From: an uncultured Muribaculaceae bacterium
GTDB lineage: Bacteria; Bacteroidota; Bacteroidia; Bacteroidales; Muribaculaceae
Length of the DNA: 64,000 bases
Assembly (NCBI GenBank): GCA_910588065.1
Contig: CAJUPZ010000012.1
Coordinates: 1-64,000 of the forward strand
Reading direction: 5' to 3'
This document shows positions 8,162 through 18,040 of the stretch, one piece after another. Position 1 is the first letter of the stretch. Each line of letters opens with the position of its first letter. The notes beneath the pieces are model-generated. The model did not search any database, was not told the origin of the DNA, and saw only the letters and a program-made list of their open reading frames with translations. Made by a program: the position numbers and the translations under genes.

Positions 8162-10069
8162 ATGAAAAAACTTATCGCATTAGCTGCCGCCGCAATGATA
8201 GCGGTCAACGCAGGAGCTTACACTGAGCGAAATCTGCTCACCGGAAGTGTTTCCAAAGATGATTTGAAACAGATGCTTGTTTCGGATCAGAAGTGGGTGA
8301 ATCTGCCCGCCTATTCCGACAGAGCCGCATGGGACTCGCTGCTCGGTGATGCCAAGGACACCTATATAAAAAGAGGTGAGAAGGCTCTTTCCCACGACTG
8401 GCCCAGAGTCAAAGCCACCGACTATCTTGAATATGAACGCAGCGGCAACCGCAAAATCATGGAAAACCCGCTGGATGCCAACAACAAGGCTGTGGCCGAC
8501 CTGCTCATGGCTGAGCTCGCCGAGGGCAAAGGACGTTTTATCGACCAGCTTATCAACGGTGTCTATGCCGCCGCAGAAATGACCTCATGGGCACTGAGCG
8601 CACACATTCCGGCTGTTAAACCGGGACGTTCGCTGCAGCAATACGACAATCATGTGATAGACCTTGTTGCGGGCGATATGGGCAACCTCTATTCATGGGT
8701 GTACTACTTCATGAAGCCCGAATTTGACAAGATAAACCCCGAGATTTCGCGCCGCCTGCGCCATGAGCTCGAGACAAGAATCATCGATCCTTTCCTTGCG
8801 TACGACAAATGGTGGTGGGACGCGAGCCGCAACTACAACGGCCGTATGCTCAACAACTGGAACCCCTGGTGTCACAGCAATGTGCTCATGACCGCCATGC
8901 TCATGGAGGATGACAAGGATAAGTATGCCGATGTGGTGTACTACACAATGCAGGGTGTTGACAAATTCCTCAATTATATAAAAGGTGACGGTGCGTGCGA
9001 GGAGGGTCCCTCATACTGGGGACACGCTGCCGGCAAAACGCTCGACTATATCGACATGATAGGTCTTGCCACAGGCGGCAAGGTAGACATCAGCAAGGAG
9101 CCGCTTATCAAGAGTATGGGTGAGTATATAGCCCGCTCATACGTTGGCGACGGCTGGGTTGTGAACTTCGCCGACGCGAGCGCCAAAGGTGGCGGCGACC
9201 CCTATCTGGTGTACCGTTTCGGTAAAGCCGCCGACTCAGACCTGCTCAAGGGCTTCGCCGCAATGATGCTCAACGGCAGCAACGCTCCCTCAAACGGCCG
9301 CGACATCTACCGCACATTCGCATCGCTCGCCATAGCTCCCGAACTCAAGGCATACGACGGCAAGTTCAAGAGCGCCGCATACACATGGTACCCCGAAACA
9401 GAGTTCTGCTACATATCCACTCCCAAAAATCTGTTCTTCGCATCCAAGGGCGGTTTCAACGATGAGAGCCACAACCACAACGACGCCGGCACTTTCTCCG
9501 TGTGGGCCGACAACTATCCCATCATCATCGATGCCGGAGTGGGCACTTACACCCGTCAGACATTCAGCAGCGAGCGTTACTCCATCTGGACAATGCAGAG
9601 CGGCTGGCACAATCTCCCTGTTATCAACGGCTACGAGCAGCCCCACGGCCGCAAGTTCAAGGCCTCGGATGTGAAATCAACCAAAAACAGCTTCGAGCTC
9701 AACCTCGCCTCCGCCTATCCCGCCGAGGCCGGCATAAACAAGTGGATCCGCTCCTACAATGTCAAGGGCAGAGAGGTGAAGGTGGCCGACAAATTTGATA
9801 TTTCCAATCCCACCACTCCCAATGTCATCAACTTCCTGAGCTGGGGCAAGGTAGATGCCTCGCATCCCGGGGTTGTGACCATCGATGCGGACGGCCACAA
9901 GGCGCAGCTCACCTACAACCCCTCGATTTTCGAGGCCACAGTTGTTGACCAGCCTCTGCCTGATACCCGCCTGAGCAATGTATGGGGCCCGAAAATCAGC
10001 CGCATATCGCTCACCGCCAAGTCCACACCCGCCAAGGGCACCTACACCTACTCCATCAAAGCACTTTGA
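8162..10069 (+). CDS. Heparinase II/III-like polysaccharide lyase
   Basis: 635-residue secreted protein (signal peptide MKKLIALAAAAMIAVNAGA) with an N-terminal (alpha/alpha) toroid and a C-terminal heparinase II/III-like beta domain. Recognisable stretches are NNWNPWCHSNVLMTAML in the toroid and GGFNDESHNHNDAGTFSVW plus DAGVGTYTRQ in the C-terminal part, where the His/Asn/Tyr cluster matches the lyase active site. It would cleave uronic-acid polymers by beta-elimination, leaving 4,5-unsaturated uronyl ends for the GH88 enzyme downstream. The frame is open from 8117, but ATG 8162 gives the signal peptide. The CAZy family (PL12, PL21, PL33 or another) and the substrate cannot be fixed by eye. 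Confidence 0.88.
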   Translation: MKKLIALAAAAMIAVNAGAYTERNLLTGSVSKDDLKQMLVSDQKWVNLPAYSDRAAWDSLLGDAKDTYIKRGEKALSHDWPRVKATDYLEYERSGNRKIMENPLDANNKAVADLLMAELAEGKGRFIDQLINGVYAAAEMTSWALSAHIPAVKPGRSLQQYDNHVIDLVAGDMGNLYSWVYYFMKPEFDKINPEISRRLRHELETRIIDPFLAYDKWWWDASRNYNGRMLNNWNPWCHSNVLMTAMLMEDDKDKYADVVYYTMQGVDKFLNYIKGDGACEEGPSYWGHAAGKTLDYIDMIGLATGGKVDISKEPLIKSMGEYIARSYVGDGWVVNFADASAKGGGDPYLVYRFGKAADSDLLKGFAAMMLNGSNAPSNGRDIYRTFASLAIAPELKAYDGKFKSAAYTWYPETEFCYISTPKNLFFASKGGFNDESHNHNDAGTFSVWADNYPIIIDAGVGTYTRQTFSSERYSIWTMQSGWHNLPVINGYEQPHGRKFKASDVKSTKNSFELNLASAYPAEAGINKWIRSYNVKGREVKVADKFDISNPTTPNVINFLSWGKVDASHPGVVTIDADGHKAQLTYNPSIFEATVVDQPLPDTRLSNVWGPKISRISLTAKSTPAKGTYTYSIKAL

Positions 10070-10110
10070 TACTCAATAAACAATCTTCACATAAAAATAC
10101 AACAGACTGT

Positions 10111-11337
10111 ATGAAAACATTTATTTTAGGAGGCACCCTCGCCACCCTGATTCTTGCAGGATGCTCAGCTGCCGAAAACAGCTCGGACTCCGCAGCCTGG
10201 TATGATTCCGCTATCTCCAACGCCAAAAACCAGATGGCTCTGCAGTGTCAGGCCATAGAGGCTGACACCTCAAGCCGTGTGCTCAACCCGGTGACAACCA
10301 AGCGCAACCGCTTCAGCACCGCTTACTGCGGATATGCCGACTGGCGCAGCGGTTTCTTCCCCGGCAGCATGTGGTATCTCTATGAGCTCACCGGCGACAC
10401 CACCCTTGTGCCCCTCGCTCAGAAATATACCGAGGCTATCGCTGAAGCCCGGCACCTCACAAGCCACCACGATATAGGCTTCATAATCAACTGCTCGTAC
10501 GGCAACGGACGCCGCTTCATCAACAAGGAGCAGTATGATTCGGTGCTCGTCACCGCCGCCAACAGCCTCTGCACCCGTTTCCGCCCCGGAGCCGGCATTA
10601 TCCAGAGCTGGAACACATCGCCCGGTTCATGGCAGGCAAGCCGCGGCTGGACATGCCCCGTGATTATCGACAACATGATGAACCTCGAGCTGCTTTTCGA
10701 GGCTACCAAGATTTCAGGCGATTCGACATATTACAATGTGGCTGTGTCACACGCCGACACCACTCTGAAGGAGCATTTCCGTAAGGACGGCAGCTGCTAC
10801 CATGTGATTGACTACAATCCCGAGAACGGTGAGGTGATGCACCGCATGACCGGTCAGGGCTATGCCGATGAGTCAGCATGGTCACGCGGACAGGCATGGG
10901 CTATCTACGGCTACACAATGTGCTACCGCGAGACAGGCCTGCAGCGCTATCTCGACCAGGCTGTCAAGACATTCAACTATATGCGCAACCACCCCAACAT
11001 GCCCGCTGACAAGGTGCCTTACTGGGATATGGATGCGCCTGACGTGCCCAACGAGCCGCGCGATGCCTCGACAGCTTCAATCATAGCATCAGCGCTCTAT
11101 GAGCTCTCATCATATCCTGTTGACAGCGCCGACACATACCGTCAGTATGCAGACGACATCATGGCCTCGCTCGCCTCTGACGAGTACACCGCCAAGCCCG
11201 GCGAGAACGGACGCTTCATCCTCAAGCACTCCACCGGCTCAATTCCTCACAACAGCGAGGTTGACGTGCCCCTCAACTATGCCGACTATTACTATCTGGA
11301 GGCTCTCAAACGCAAGCGCGACCTTGACAACAAGTAA
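10111..11337 (+). CDS. GH88 unsaturated glucuronyl/galacturonyl hydrolase, lipoprotein
   Basis: 408 residues with a lipoprotein signal (lipobox TLILAGCS), so anchored in the cell envelope. The (alpha/alpha)6 family motifs are present: WRSGFFPGSMWYLYELTGD, HDIGFIINCSYGNG (with one of the two catalytic Asp residues) and SAWSRGQAWAIYGYTMCYRETG. It removes the 4,5-unsaturated uronate from lyase products by hydration. The released sugar opens to 4-deoxy-L-threo-5-hexosulose uronate, the substrate of KduI. ATG 10111 was chosen over upstream in-frame starts that lie inside the lyase gene. Its stop overlaps the first ATG of the next gene by one base, which suggests co-translation. Confidence 0.94.
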   Translation: MKTFILGGTLATLILAGCSAAENSSDSAAWYDSAISNAKNQMALQCQAIEADTSSRVLNPVTTKRNRFSTAYCGYADWRSGFFPGSMWYLYELTGDTTLVPLAQKYTEAIAEARHLTSHHDIGFIINCSYGNGRRFINKEQYDSVLVTAANSLCTRFRPGAGIIQSWNTSPGSWQASRGWTCPVIIDNMMNLELLFEATKISGDSTYYNVAVSHADTTLKEHFRKDGSCYHVIDYNPENGEVMHRMTGQGYADESAWSRGQAWAIYGYTMCYRETGLQRYLDQAVKTFNYMRNHPNMPADKVPYWDMDAPDVPNEPRDASTASIIASALYELSSYPVDSADTYRQYADDIMASLASDEYTAKPGENGRFILKHSTGSIPHNSEVDVPLNYADYYYLEALKRKRDLDNK

Positions 11338-11348
11338 TGCCTGAGGTT

Positions 11349-12599
11349 ATGAAAAAGATATTACTTGCAGTCATGCTCCTCTGCTCGGCGGCATTCGCAG
11401 CCCCGAAGGCCAAGACTCCCGCCAAGACCGACCGCGAGAAGTGGGTGGACCTGTGCTACGCCATCTCGGCTCCGGTGCTTGAAAACATGAGCAAGGGGGA
11501 GCTTCAGAAAAACATGGAGCTTGAGCTGAGCCCCGATTGGGACGGCCGCGACCCGAAAGTGTCGTACATGGAGTGTTTCGGCCGCCTCATGGCCGGAATC
11601 ACCCCCTGGCTTTCTCTGCCAGACGACAACACCGCCGAGGGAGCGAAGCGCAAACAGCTCAGGGAGTGGGCACTCGCCTCATATAAGCACGCTGTGGATC
11701 CTGACAGCCCCGACTATCTGCTGTGGGACGGTCCACATCCCCAGCCTCTTGTCGATGCGTCTTACGTAGCCGAGAGTTTTCTGCGTGCCCCCAATCTGTG
11801 GCAGCAGCTCGACACCCTAACACAGCGCCGCTACCTCGACTGCTTCAAGAAGATGCGTCTTCACCGTCCGGCATACAACAACTGGCTGCTCTTCAGAGGA
11901 TTGATAGAAGCCTTCATCCTCATGGCCGAGCCTGAGAGCGCGGACAACTTCATCTTCACCACAGTAGGTGCCAAAATCAACGAGTGGTATCTCGGTGACG
12001 GCATGTATGGTGACGGACCGGAGCTTGCCCTCGACAATTACAACTCGTTTGTTATCCATCCTATGTATATCGAGATGCTTGAGACAGTGGAGAACAACCG
12101 CAGCCTCAACCCCCGCACACGTTGGGTTGGCAATATCAAGAGTGAGCTCGCCGTGAAGCGTATGCAGCGCTACAACCAGTTTATCGAGCGCCTGATATCT
12201 CCGGAAGGCACATATCCCGCTTTCGGCCGCTCGGTGGTGTACCGTTTGGGTGCTTTCCAGACCCTTGCCATGGCGGCATGGAAGTACGGAATGCCTGAGG
12301 GTCTCACCAACGGTTCAGTGAGAGCCGCTCTCACAGCCGTGATGGATAATATGTTTGCCGTTCCGGGAAATTTCACCCCCGGCGGCTATCTTGCCCTCGG
12401 CTTTGCCGGCCATCAGCCCGAGCTGTCAAACAGCTATACCAACAATGGCAGTCTGTATATTACCTCAACTGTGTTTCTGCCTCTCGGCCTGCCCGCCGAC
12501 CATCCTTTCTGGACCGACCCGGCAGGGGAGTGGACGCAGAAGCGCGCATGGAAAGGTGGACGTATACCCATCGACGGCCATGTGTCCTTGAAAAAGTGA
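11349..12599 (+). CDS. DUF2264 family protein, putative secreted glycoside hydrolase
   Basis: 416 residues from ATG 11349, which gives a clean signal peptide (MKKILLAVMLLCSAAFAA). An in-frame ATG at 11337 overlaps the GH88 stop and is the alternative. DUF2264 proteins have an (alpha/alpha) toroid fold. Members are found in uronate-degrading loci, and as I recall the family overlaps CAZy GH154, which includes beta-glucuronidase activity. Visible landmarks are WDGRDPKVSYMECFGR, NNWLLFRG and YGDGPELALDNYNSFVIHPM. As the third gene of the lyase operon it probably trims uronate-containing oligosaccharides in the periplasm. Specific activity is unproven. Confidence 0.82.
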   Translation: MKKILLAVMLLCSAAFAAPKAKTPAKTDREKWVDLCYAISAPVLENMSKGELQKNMELELSPDWDGRDPKVSYMECFGRLMAGITPWLSLPDDNTAEGAKRKQLREWALASYKHAVDPDSPDYLLWDGPHPQPLVDASYVAESFLRAPNLWQQLDTLTQRRYLDCFKKMRLHRPAYNNWLLFRGLIEAFILMAEPESADNFIFTTVGAKINEWYLGDGMYGDGPELALDNYNSFVIHPMYIEMLETVENNRSLNPRTRWVGNIKSELAVKRMQRYNQFIERLISPEGTYPAFGRSVVYRLGAFQTLAMAAWKYGMPEGLTNGSVRAALTAVMDNMFAVPGNFTPGGYLALGFAGHQPELSNSYTNNGSLYITSTVFLPLGLPADHPFWTDPAGEWTQKRAWKGGRIPIDGHVSLKK

Positions 12600-12635
12600 A
12601 TAAGGGAGAAATAATATAAGTAGAGTAATTAAGGT

Positions 12636-15600
12636 TTAACAATCATCTGTTGCATCAGGAGCGGTATCGCCCTTTCGGTAATTTGCGGGTGACACTCCAA
12701 ACTGCTTCCTGAAGCAACGACTGAAATAGATGGCGGTGGCGAATCCGCTCCGGTCAGCTATTTCGGCAATGCTAAGATGCGGCTGCGCTGTTAGAAGCGT
12801 GGCCGCATGTTTTAGGCGGTAGTTGAGAATGAAGGCGTTTGGGGTCATGCCGGTAAGGCTCTTGAATTTGTTGAAGAAGAGCGAGCGCGACACCCCGACC
12901 TCCCGGCACAGCAGCGGTATGTCGAATTCCATATCGTCGATATGTTCCTCAATAACGGCGGTGGCGCGTTTGAGCAGGTCGCGGTCAAGGGGGTTGACAA
13001 TAGTCATGTCAACCTCGCTTACCGGCTGCTTTTCAAACTGGCTGCGAAGAATGCGCCTCATTCTCAATAGGTTGTCGATGCGTGCAAGCAGCAGAGTTGA
13101 TTCAAAAGGCTTGGTGACATAGTCGTCGGCATTGGTGTTGAGGCCTTCGAGCTTGGACTCTGTGGTGCTGAGCGCGGTGAGGAGTATGACTGGGATATGA
13201 CACAGGTCAAGGTCGGCCTTTACAATTCTGCACATTTCTGTGCCGCTCATGCGGGGCATCATCACATCAGACACCACTATGTCCGGCGACAGCTCGCGTA
13301 TTTTGGCGAGCCCTGCCTCTCCGTCCTCGGCTGTCTCCACTCTGAAATAGGCGCTGAAAAAGTCGCTGAGGTTGGCCCGGAGCTCGGCGTTGTCCTCCAC
13401 AACGAGCAGAAGCGGTTTGTCAGCAACGGTTTCATTATTATCTTCTGAGGTGTCGCTGCCGTTATCTTCCGGCTCATACTGCCGTGTTTCCACAGATGAC
13501 GGTTCCTCTACGGGTCGTATTGATGGCACCGCTTCAAAAATAACGTTTGAATCGCCTTCAAATATATCTTTATTGCCGGGAAGCACCACCCGGAATGTTG
13601 TGCCCTCCCCCTCGCGGCTCTTTACGAGAATAGCGCCGTGGTGCTTGTCGGTGATCGATTTTGCGAAGGCGAGGCCGATGCCTGTGCTGCGGTAGTCCAC
13701 ATTATGGCGTTTCAGCTCATCGGCGGTGCCGTTGTAGAAACGGTCAAAAATGTATGGGAGGTCTTTTTCGGCGATACCGCGGCCATTGTCAGTGACTTCA
13801 AAAACAATATTCCCGTCGGCGTCAGATGCAGCCGAGCATGATATGACTCCACCGTCGGGGGTGTATTTGAAAGCGTTTGAGAGGATATTCACCAGCACCC
13901 TGTTTATCAGCGCGGGGTCATATACGCCGACAGGCGCGGGGTCAGGAGTGTCAATTGTGAAGTCTATGCCTCGTTTTGTGGCATAGTCAACGAATGGTGT
14001 TGCTGTCTCGCGCAGTGTCTCGTTGGCATCATGGTAGCCGATTCTGAGCACCTGACGGTTCTGCTGCAGTTTTCTGAATTCGAGCAGCTGTGTTATCAGG
14101 TGGCTCATCTGCTCGGAATGGGCTCGCACCCTCATTAGTGCTTCAGATAGCTTGGCATGGCGCTTGTACTTGGCCAGCAGTATGTCTATATGGCTGATTA
14201 TGAGGGTGAGAGGGGTCTGGAATTCATGGCTCACATTTGTGAAGAACACAAATTTCTCCTGATTTACCTTTTCAATCTGCGCACGCTCATTCTGCTCCTT
14301 TTTCAGTGACAGCCTGAGCTTGGCGGCATCAAGGCTCTTATGGACAATATATGCGCCTATAGCCAGAGCGGCAAGAATGTAGACCATCCATGCCCACCAT
14401 GAATTGTACCAGGGAGAGCGCACATGAATGTCGAGGGCAATCTCCCTGTCAGTGCCGGCTTGGCGCGCGCGTAATTTGTAGGTGCCCGGCGGCAAGTCGT
14501 TGTATCTCAGTTCGTTGTTGCCGGCGGTTAGCCAATGGGTGTCAAGGCCATCAAGCCTGTACTCTATGGCGGAGGTGGCCGTGGAAGTGGTGTAGTCGCT
14601 TATACCGAGTCTGATTTTGAAGCTGTTTCTGTTGCTTGGCAAAGAAATGCGGTGTGCGAATGGCAGTGCTGTCTCGAGAATGCCGTCGGGGTCGGCGGCT
14701 GTCACTTCATTGTTCTGCACGGTCAGTGTCGAGAAGTATATGCCGGATGATTCTCCGCCTTCGTTTCTCTTCTTGAATTCTTTGCCGTTGATGCGGGTTA
14801 TACCCTTTGTGCTGCCGATAAGCAGGTCGCCATCGGGCTGGAACATTAGCGCGCATTCATTTATGATATGCGATTCGGGGAAGAAATCGGCAAAAGCCAC
14901 ACTTTCGATTTCGCGCGTGGCGGTGTTCAGTTTCACAACATGCTTTTCAGAGGTCACGAACACCATGTTGTCCTTACCCTGAACGGCGGCATAGCAGTAA
15001 TTGTCGGGAAGTTTGCTGTTTTCGGAGTTCAGGTTCACAGGAGCATCCCCGTTGTAAGGATAAATCATCAGACCGCTGCCGAGGGTGCCCATAATCAAAG
15101 CGCTGTCGGTGCAGCACACGTTTGTCGGGTAGACAGTATTGTCGCAAGCGGCAAATACGCTTGTAACCGGATTGTCCGAGCATATATTCTCTATTATATA
15201 TATATCGTGGGTTGCAAGTGAGGCGCAGAAGATGTTACCTTTGCGGTCAATGTCAAATTGCTGGGTTCTGATGCCCGTGTTCACTTTCTCTATATCCGAT
15301 GAACGCAGGTTCATGCGGAAGACACCCTTTTTGGTAGACAGGAAAAGATAATTGTCAAAAATCTTCATGTCATGGATAACATCGCCTATCAGATTCCTCA
15401 CGGCAGGGTTGTCAATCAGGTTTGTGACCTTGCCGACGTCGATGTCAAGGATTGACAGCCCGCCAAGGTGAGTGCCAATGAACAGGCGGTTGCTTTCGGG
15501 GTGGTAGGCGAGGCTGCGCACATTGTTCTGTCTCAGAGGTGTGGAGTGGGTGTGGGTTGAAAGATGGGTTTTGATGTTCCAGTTTTTATCCACGCACGAC

Positions 15601-16706
15601 ACACCCGCTCCATCTGTTGCAAACCACAGATTGCCGTCGCGGTCGGTGACCAGGTCTTTGACAAAAGAGTGGGACAGATTGTAGGGTGCGTAGCCGTCGT
15701 AATTGAAGTTGATGAACTTGTCGTCCTCCGGTGAGAAATAGTTGACTCCACCGTAATATGTGCCCACCCACAGGTTGCCTTTGCGGTCGCGGTAGATACC
15801 GAATACCGAGGTGTGGGTGAGGCCGCCTATGTTGGCGGGAATCTTTATGTGGCTTGTGGTGCCGGTTGCGGGGTCGTAGCGGAACAGGCCTGAGAATGAG
15901 CCGTACCATATCCGGCCGAAGTCATCTTCAATGGCATGGCGGCATTGTCTGGCGCCGAGCACCCCCTCGGGAGCGGATGGCATGGAGACAACACGGGGTG
16001 TCGGGCCGTCCGGTTCCATCATCAGCAGTCCGCTGTCGTGGGTGCTGATCCACAGGCCGCTGTCGGCAGATATGAAAGTGGAATAGATATTGTCGTCGGG
16101 AAGCAGCAGGCGGTGGCTGCGGTTGTTGCGGTTGAAAATATATAGTCCGGCAGTTGTGCTTATATAGAATTTGGCGCTGTCGGCGGTGAGATGAACAATG
16201 TTTTTTACCGCGGGCACCCTGAAGTTGAGTTTGCGGGAGTTGTCGGGCGAGAGCGTAAGTATTGAATCGCCGGCTATGTAAACAATCTCACCATTGTTTT
16301 CTGCGATTGCAGATACATTTCCATCGGAAGTGAGGCGGTTGAAGTGGCCTTTGCACAGGTGGTATTTGACAATGTTGTTGTCTATAAGCAGGTAAATGTC
16401 TCCCACCGAGTCTGTGACAATCGCGCTGACCTCGTTGCCTATCCACACTCTGTTTTGCCCGGGCAGATTGTCCACCCAGCCTTTGAACACAGAAATGTTT
16501 TTGCCGTCATACACATTAACCCCCTCACGGGTGCCGAGCCATATACGGCCTATACGGTCCTGGCTTATGGCCATTACCGACGGTTGGCTCAATCCCTCGC
16601 CGAGAGTGAGATGACGGAAATATTCCGCTAAGGCAGAAGCCGGCAGAATGGAGAGGAGGAGAGCGAGAAATATTTTATACGCGCAGTGTCTAAAGGCATG
16701 TTTCAT
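12636..16706 (-). CDS. Hybrid two-component system regulator (sensor kinase fused to response regulator and AraC DNA-binding domain)
   Basis: About 1356 residues. In order: signal peptide, a periplasmic two-propeller sensor of repeated WLGTREG/WVGTYYGG-like blades (about 30-680), a Y_Y_Y domain (about 690-765), one membrane helix (about 775-797), HisKA with FFTNVSHEFQTPLTL (phospho-acceptor His near 831), HATPase (NILSNAFKYTPDGG, DNGRGIAEKDLP, GIGLAFAKS), a receiver with VSDVMMPRMSG (Asp near 1151) and a C-terminal AraC HTH pair. Numbering is from an alternative ATG at 16718; ATG 16706 gives the better signal peptide. It senses a periplasmic oligosaccharide and activates the flanking operons. 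It sits between the two plus-strand operons of the locus. Confidence 0.96.
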   Translation of the reverse strand: MKHAFRHCAYKIFLALLLSILPASALAEYFRHLTLGEGLSQPSVMAISQDRIGRIWLGTREGVNVYDGKNISVFKGWVDNLPGQNRVWIGNEVSAIVTDSVGDIYLLIDNNIVKYHLCKGHFNRLTSDGNVSAIAENNGEIVYIAGDSILTLSPDNSRKLNFRVPAVKNIVHLTADSAKFYISTTAGLYIFNRNNRSHRLLLPDDNIYSTFISADSGLWISTHDSGLLMMEPDGPTPRVVSMPSAPEGVLGARQCRHAIEDDFGRIWYGSFSGLFRYDPATGTTSHIKIPANIGGLTHTSVFGIYRDRKGNLWVGTYYGGVNYFSPEDDKFINFNYDGYAPYNLSHSFVKDLVTDRDGNLWFATDGAGVSCVDKNWNIKTHLSTHTHSTPLRQNNVRSLAYHPESNRLFIGTHLGGLSILDIDVGKVTNLIDNPAVRNLIGDVIHDMKIFDNYLFLSTKKGVFRMNLRSSDIEKVNTGIRTQQFDIDRKGNIFCASLATHDIYIIENICSDNPVTSVFAACDNTVYPTNVCCTDSALIMGTLGSGLMIYPYNGDAPVNLNSENSKLPDNYCYAAVQGKDNMVFVTSEKHVVKLNTATREIESVAFADFFPESHIINECALMFQPDGDLLIGSTKGITRINGKEFKKRNEGGESSGIYFSTLTVQNNEVTAADPDGILETALPFAHRISLPSNRNSFKIRLGISDYTTSTATSAIEYRLDGLDTHWLTAGNNELRYNDLPPGTYKLRARQAGTDREIALDIHVRSPWYNSWWAWMVYILAALAIGAYIVHKSLDAAKLRLSLKKEQNERAQIEKVNQEKFVFFTNVSHEFQTPLTLIISHIDILLAKYKRHAKLSEALMRVRAHSEQMSHLITQLLEFRKLQQNRQVLRIGYHDANETLRETATPFVDYATKRGIDFTIDTPDPAPVGVYDPALINRVLVNILSNAFKYTPDGGVISCSAASDADGNIVFEVTDNGRGIAEKDLPYIFDRFYNGTADELKRHNVDYRSTGIGLAFAKSITDKHHGAILVKSREGEGTTFRVVLPGNKDIFEGDSNVIFEAVPSIRPVEEPSSVETRQYEPEDNGSDTSEDNNETVADKPLLLVVEDNAELRANLSDFFSAYFRVETAEDGEAGLAKIRELSPDIVVSDVMMPRMSGTEMCRIVKADLDLCHIPVILLTALSTTESKLEGLNTNADDYVTKPFESTLLLARIDNLLRMRRILRSQFEKQPVSEVDMTIVNPLDRDLLKRATAVIEEHIDDMEFDIPLLCREVGVSRSLFFNKFKSLTGMTPNAFILNYRLKHAATLLTAQPHLSIAEIADRSGFATAIYFSRCFRKQFGVSPANYRKGDTAPDATDDC

Positions 16707-16824
16707 GGTCAACAGCACATAACAATTATCTGATGTCTACTTATCCCTGCAATAAAGTAGTGAGTGCAAAAGTAATAAAAAACTGTTGTTATACAACGGG
16801 TATGGACTATTTTGTAATATGATA

Positions 16825-16869
16825 TGGACAATTGCGGCGGCTATATGGATGCACGAAGAATTAATTTTG
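16825..16869 (+). promoter_or_regulatory. Candidate regulated promoter of the DUF4861-kdu operon
   Basis: TGGACAATTG (16825-16834), TATGGATG (16844-16851) and a perfect Bacteroidetes -7 element TAATTTTG (16862-16869). No TTTG -33 is present at the usual distance. A related TATGGACTAT lies at 16801-16810, which could be a second half-site. Block order and spacing match the lyase-operon upstream region, and the distance from ACAATT to the -7 matches the susC promoter. The gap also contains the divergent regulator promoter. Confidence 0.55.
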
Positions 16870-16903
16870 TGTGCGGAATAAAAATCCGCTTTACCTAAAT
16901 AAT

Positions 16904-18016
16904 ATGACCATGATATACCGCAGTATACTGTTTGCAGTTTCGGCTCTGGCGCTCCACACAATAAGCGCTTCGGCTGCCGGACACATAGCTTCGGTTGAGG
17001 TTGCCAACCGGCTGCCACAGCCCCGCAGCGAGATTGTTGAGATAGAGGCATCGCTCATACCGGCAGCCTCATTTATTGTCCGCGATACATACGGCGCGGA
17101 GGTGCCCTGGCAGCTTACCCATGACGGCAAGATAATATTTCAGGCATCGGTGGCTCCGAATGGCCGCTCGGTGTACACAATAGAGGAGGGTAAGCCCGCG
17201 TCTGCGGATGTTGTGGCGTATGCGGCCTTCTATCCCGAGCGGGTGGATGACCTTGCGTGGGAAAACGATTTTGCGGCATACCGTGCATATGGCCCCGCAT
17301 CGGGCGGCGGCGTGAGCGGGTATGATGTGTTCACCAAATCCACCACCCGCCCGGTAGTGCCGGAGCGGTATTTCAAGGAGCTTGTGCAGAAAGTGTCATA
17401 CCATATTGACCATGGCGACGGAATGGACCAGTATGATGTGGGTCCGACCCTCGGCGGCGGTGCCTCGGCGGTGATAGACCGCAAGGGGGAGCTTGTGCTG
17501 CCCGGCGCTTTCTCGCAATGGAAAATTCTGGACAACGGCCCGCTGCGCACAACCATCGAGCTGACCTACGAGTATGCCGGCGGCAAGGATGTGAGGGTGA
17601 TTTCTCTTGATGCCGGCACTCCGTTCAACCGCACCCGCGTGACCACAGAAGGCATCGCCGCCGATTCAATCGCCGCCGGAATTGTTGTGCACGCTCCGGC
17701 CGACAAAGATTATGTCACAGCTCCCGGCTATGTGGCCTATTCCGACCCCACTACAGGTCGTGGATACGGACATATATATATAGGTGTGCTCACCGCAGAC
17801 AAGAACAGGACATATTACCGCCCCCTGCCTGAGCGGAAAGGAGCGGCCACAGGACATGCACTGCTGACAGCCCCGACTAAACCCGGCAAGCAGTTTGAGT
17901 ACTACTGGGGCTCATCATGGAGCAAAGGGCGCACCCTCACATTCTGCAGCTGGGTGAACAGTGTGGAGGATATGCAGCGGAGGCTCAACTCACCGCTCGA
18001 AGTAAAAGTGAAATAA
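16904..18016 (+). CDS. DUF4861 family secreted protein
   Basis: About 370 residues with a signal peptide (MTMIYRSILFAVSALALHTISASA). An in-frame ATG two codons on (16910) is equally possible. The body is the DUF4861 family: a beta-rich protein with NRLPQPRSEIVEI near the N-terminus, a central GDGMDQYDVGPTLGGGA segment and a C-terminal YYWGSSWSKG stretch. No catalytic residues are established to my knowledge. It opens the operon that carries the whole deoxy-keto-uronate pathway, so a role in processing or binding a uronate product in the periplasm is likely. The precise activity is unknown. Confidence 0.8.
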   Translation: MTMIYRSILFAVSALALHTISASAAGHIASVEVANRLPQPRSEIVEIEASLIPAASFIVRDTYGAEVPWQLTHDGKIIFQASVAPNGRSVYTIEEGKPASADVVAYAAFYPERVDDLAWENDFAAYRAYGPASGGGVSGYDVFTKSTTRPVVPERYFKELVQKVSYHIDHGDGMDQYDVGPTLGGGASAVIDRKGELVLPGAFSQWKILDNGPLRTTIELTYEYAGGKDVRVISLDAGTPFNRTRVTTEGIAADSIAAGIVVHAPADKDYVTAPGYVAYSDPTTGRGYGHIYIGVLTADKNRTYYRPLPERKGAATGHALLTAPTKPGKQFEYYWGSSWSKGRTLTFCSWVNSVEDMQRRLNSPLEVKVK

Positions 18017-18040
18017 TAAAAATAATCTAAAGATATAATT

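Noticed and set aside
9982..10110. N-terminal extension of the GH88 gene
   Set aside because: It overlaps the lyase gene and lacks a signal peptide; ATG 10111 gives a clear lipoprotein signal.
15185..15206. TATATATA run as a regulatory element
   Set aside because: It is inside the coding sequence of the regulator's sensor domain.
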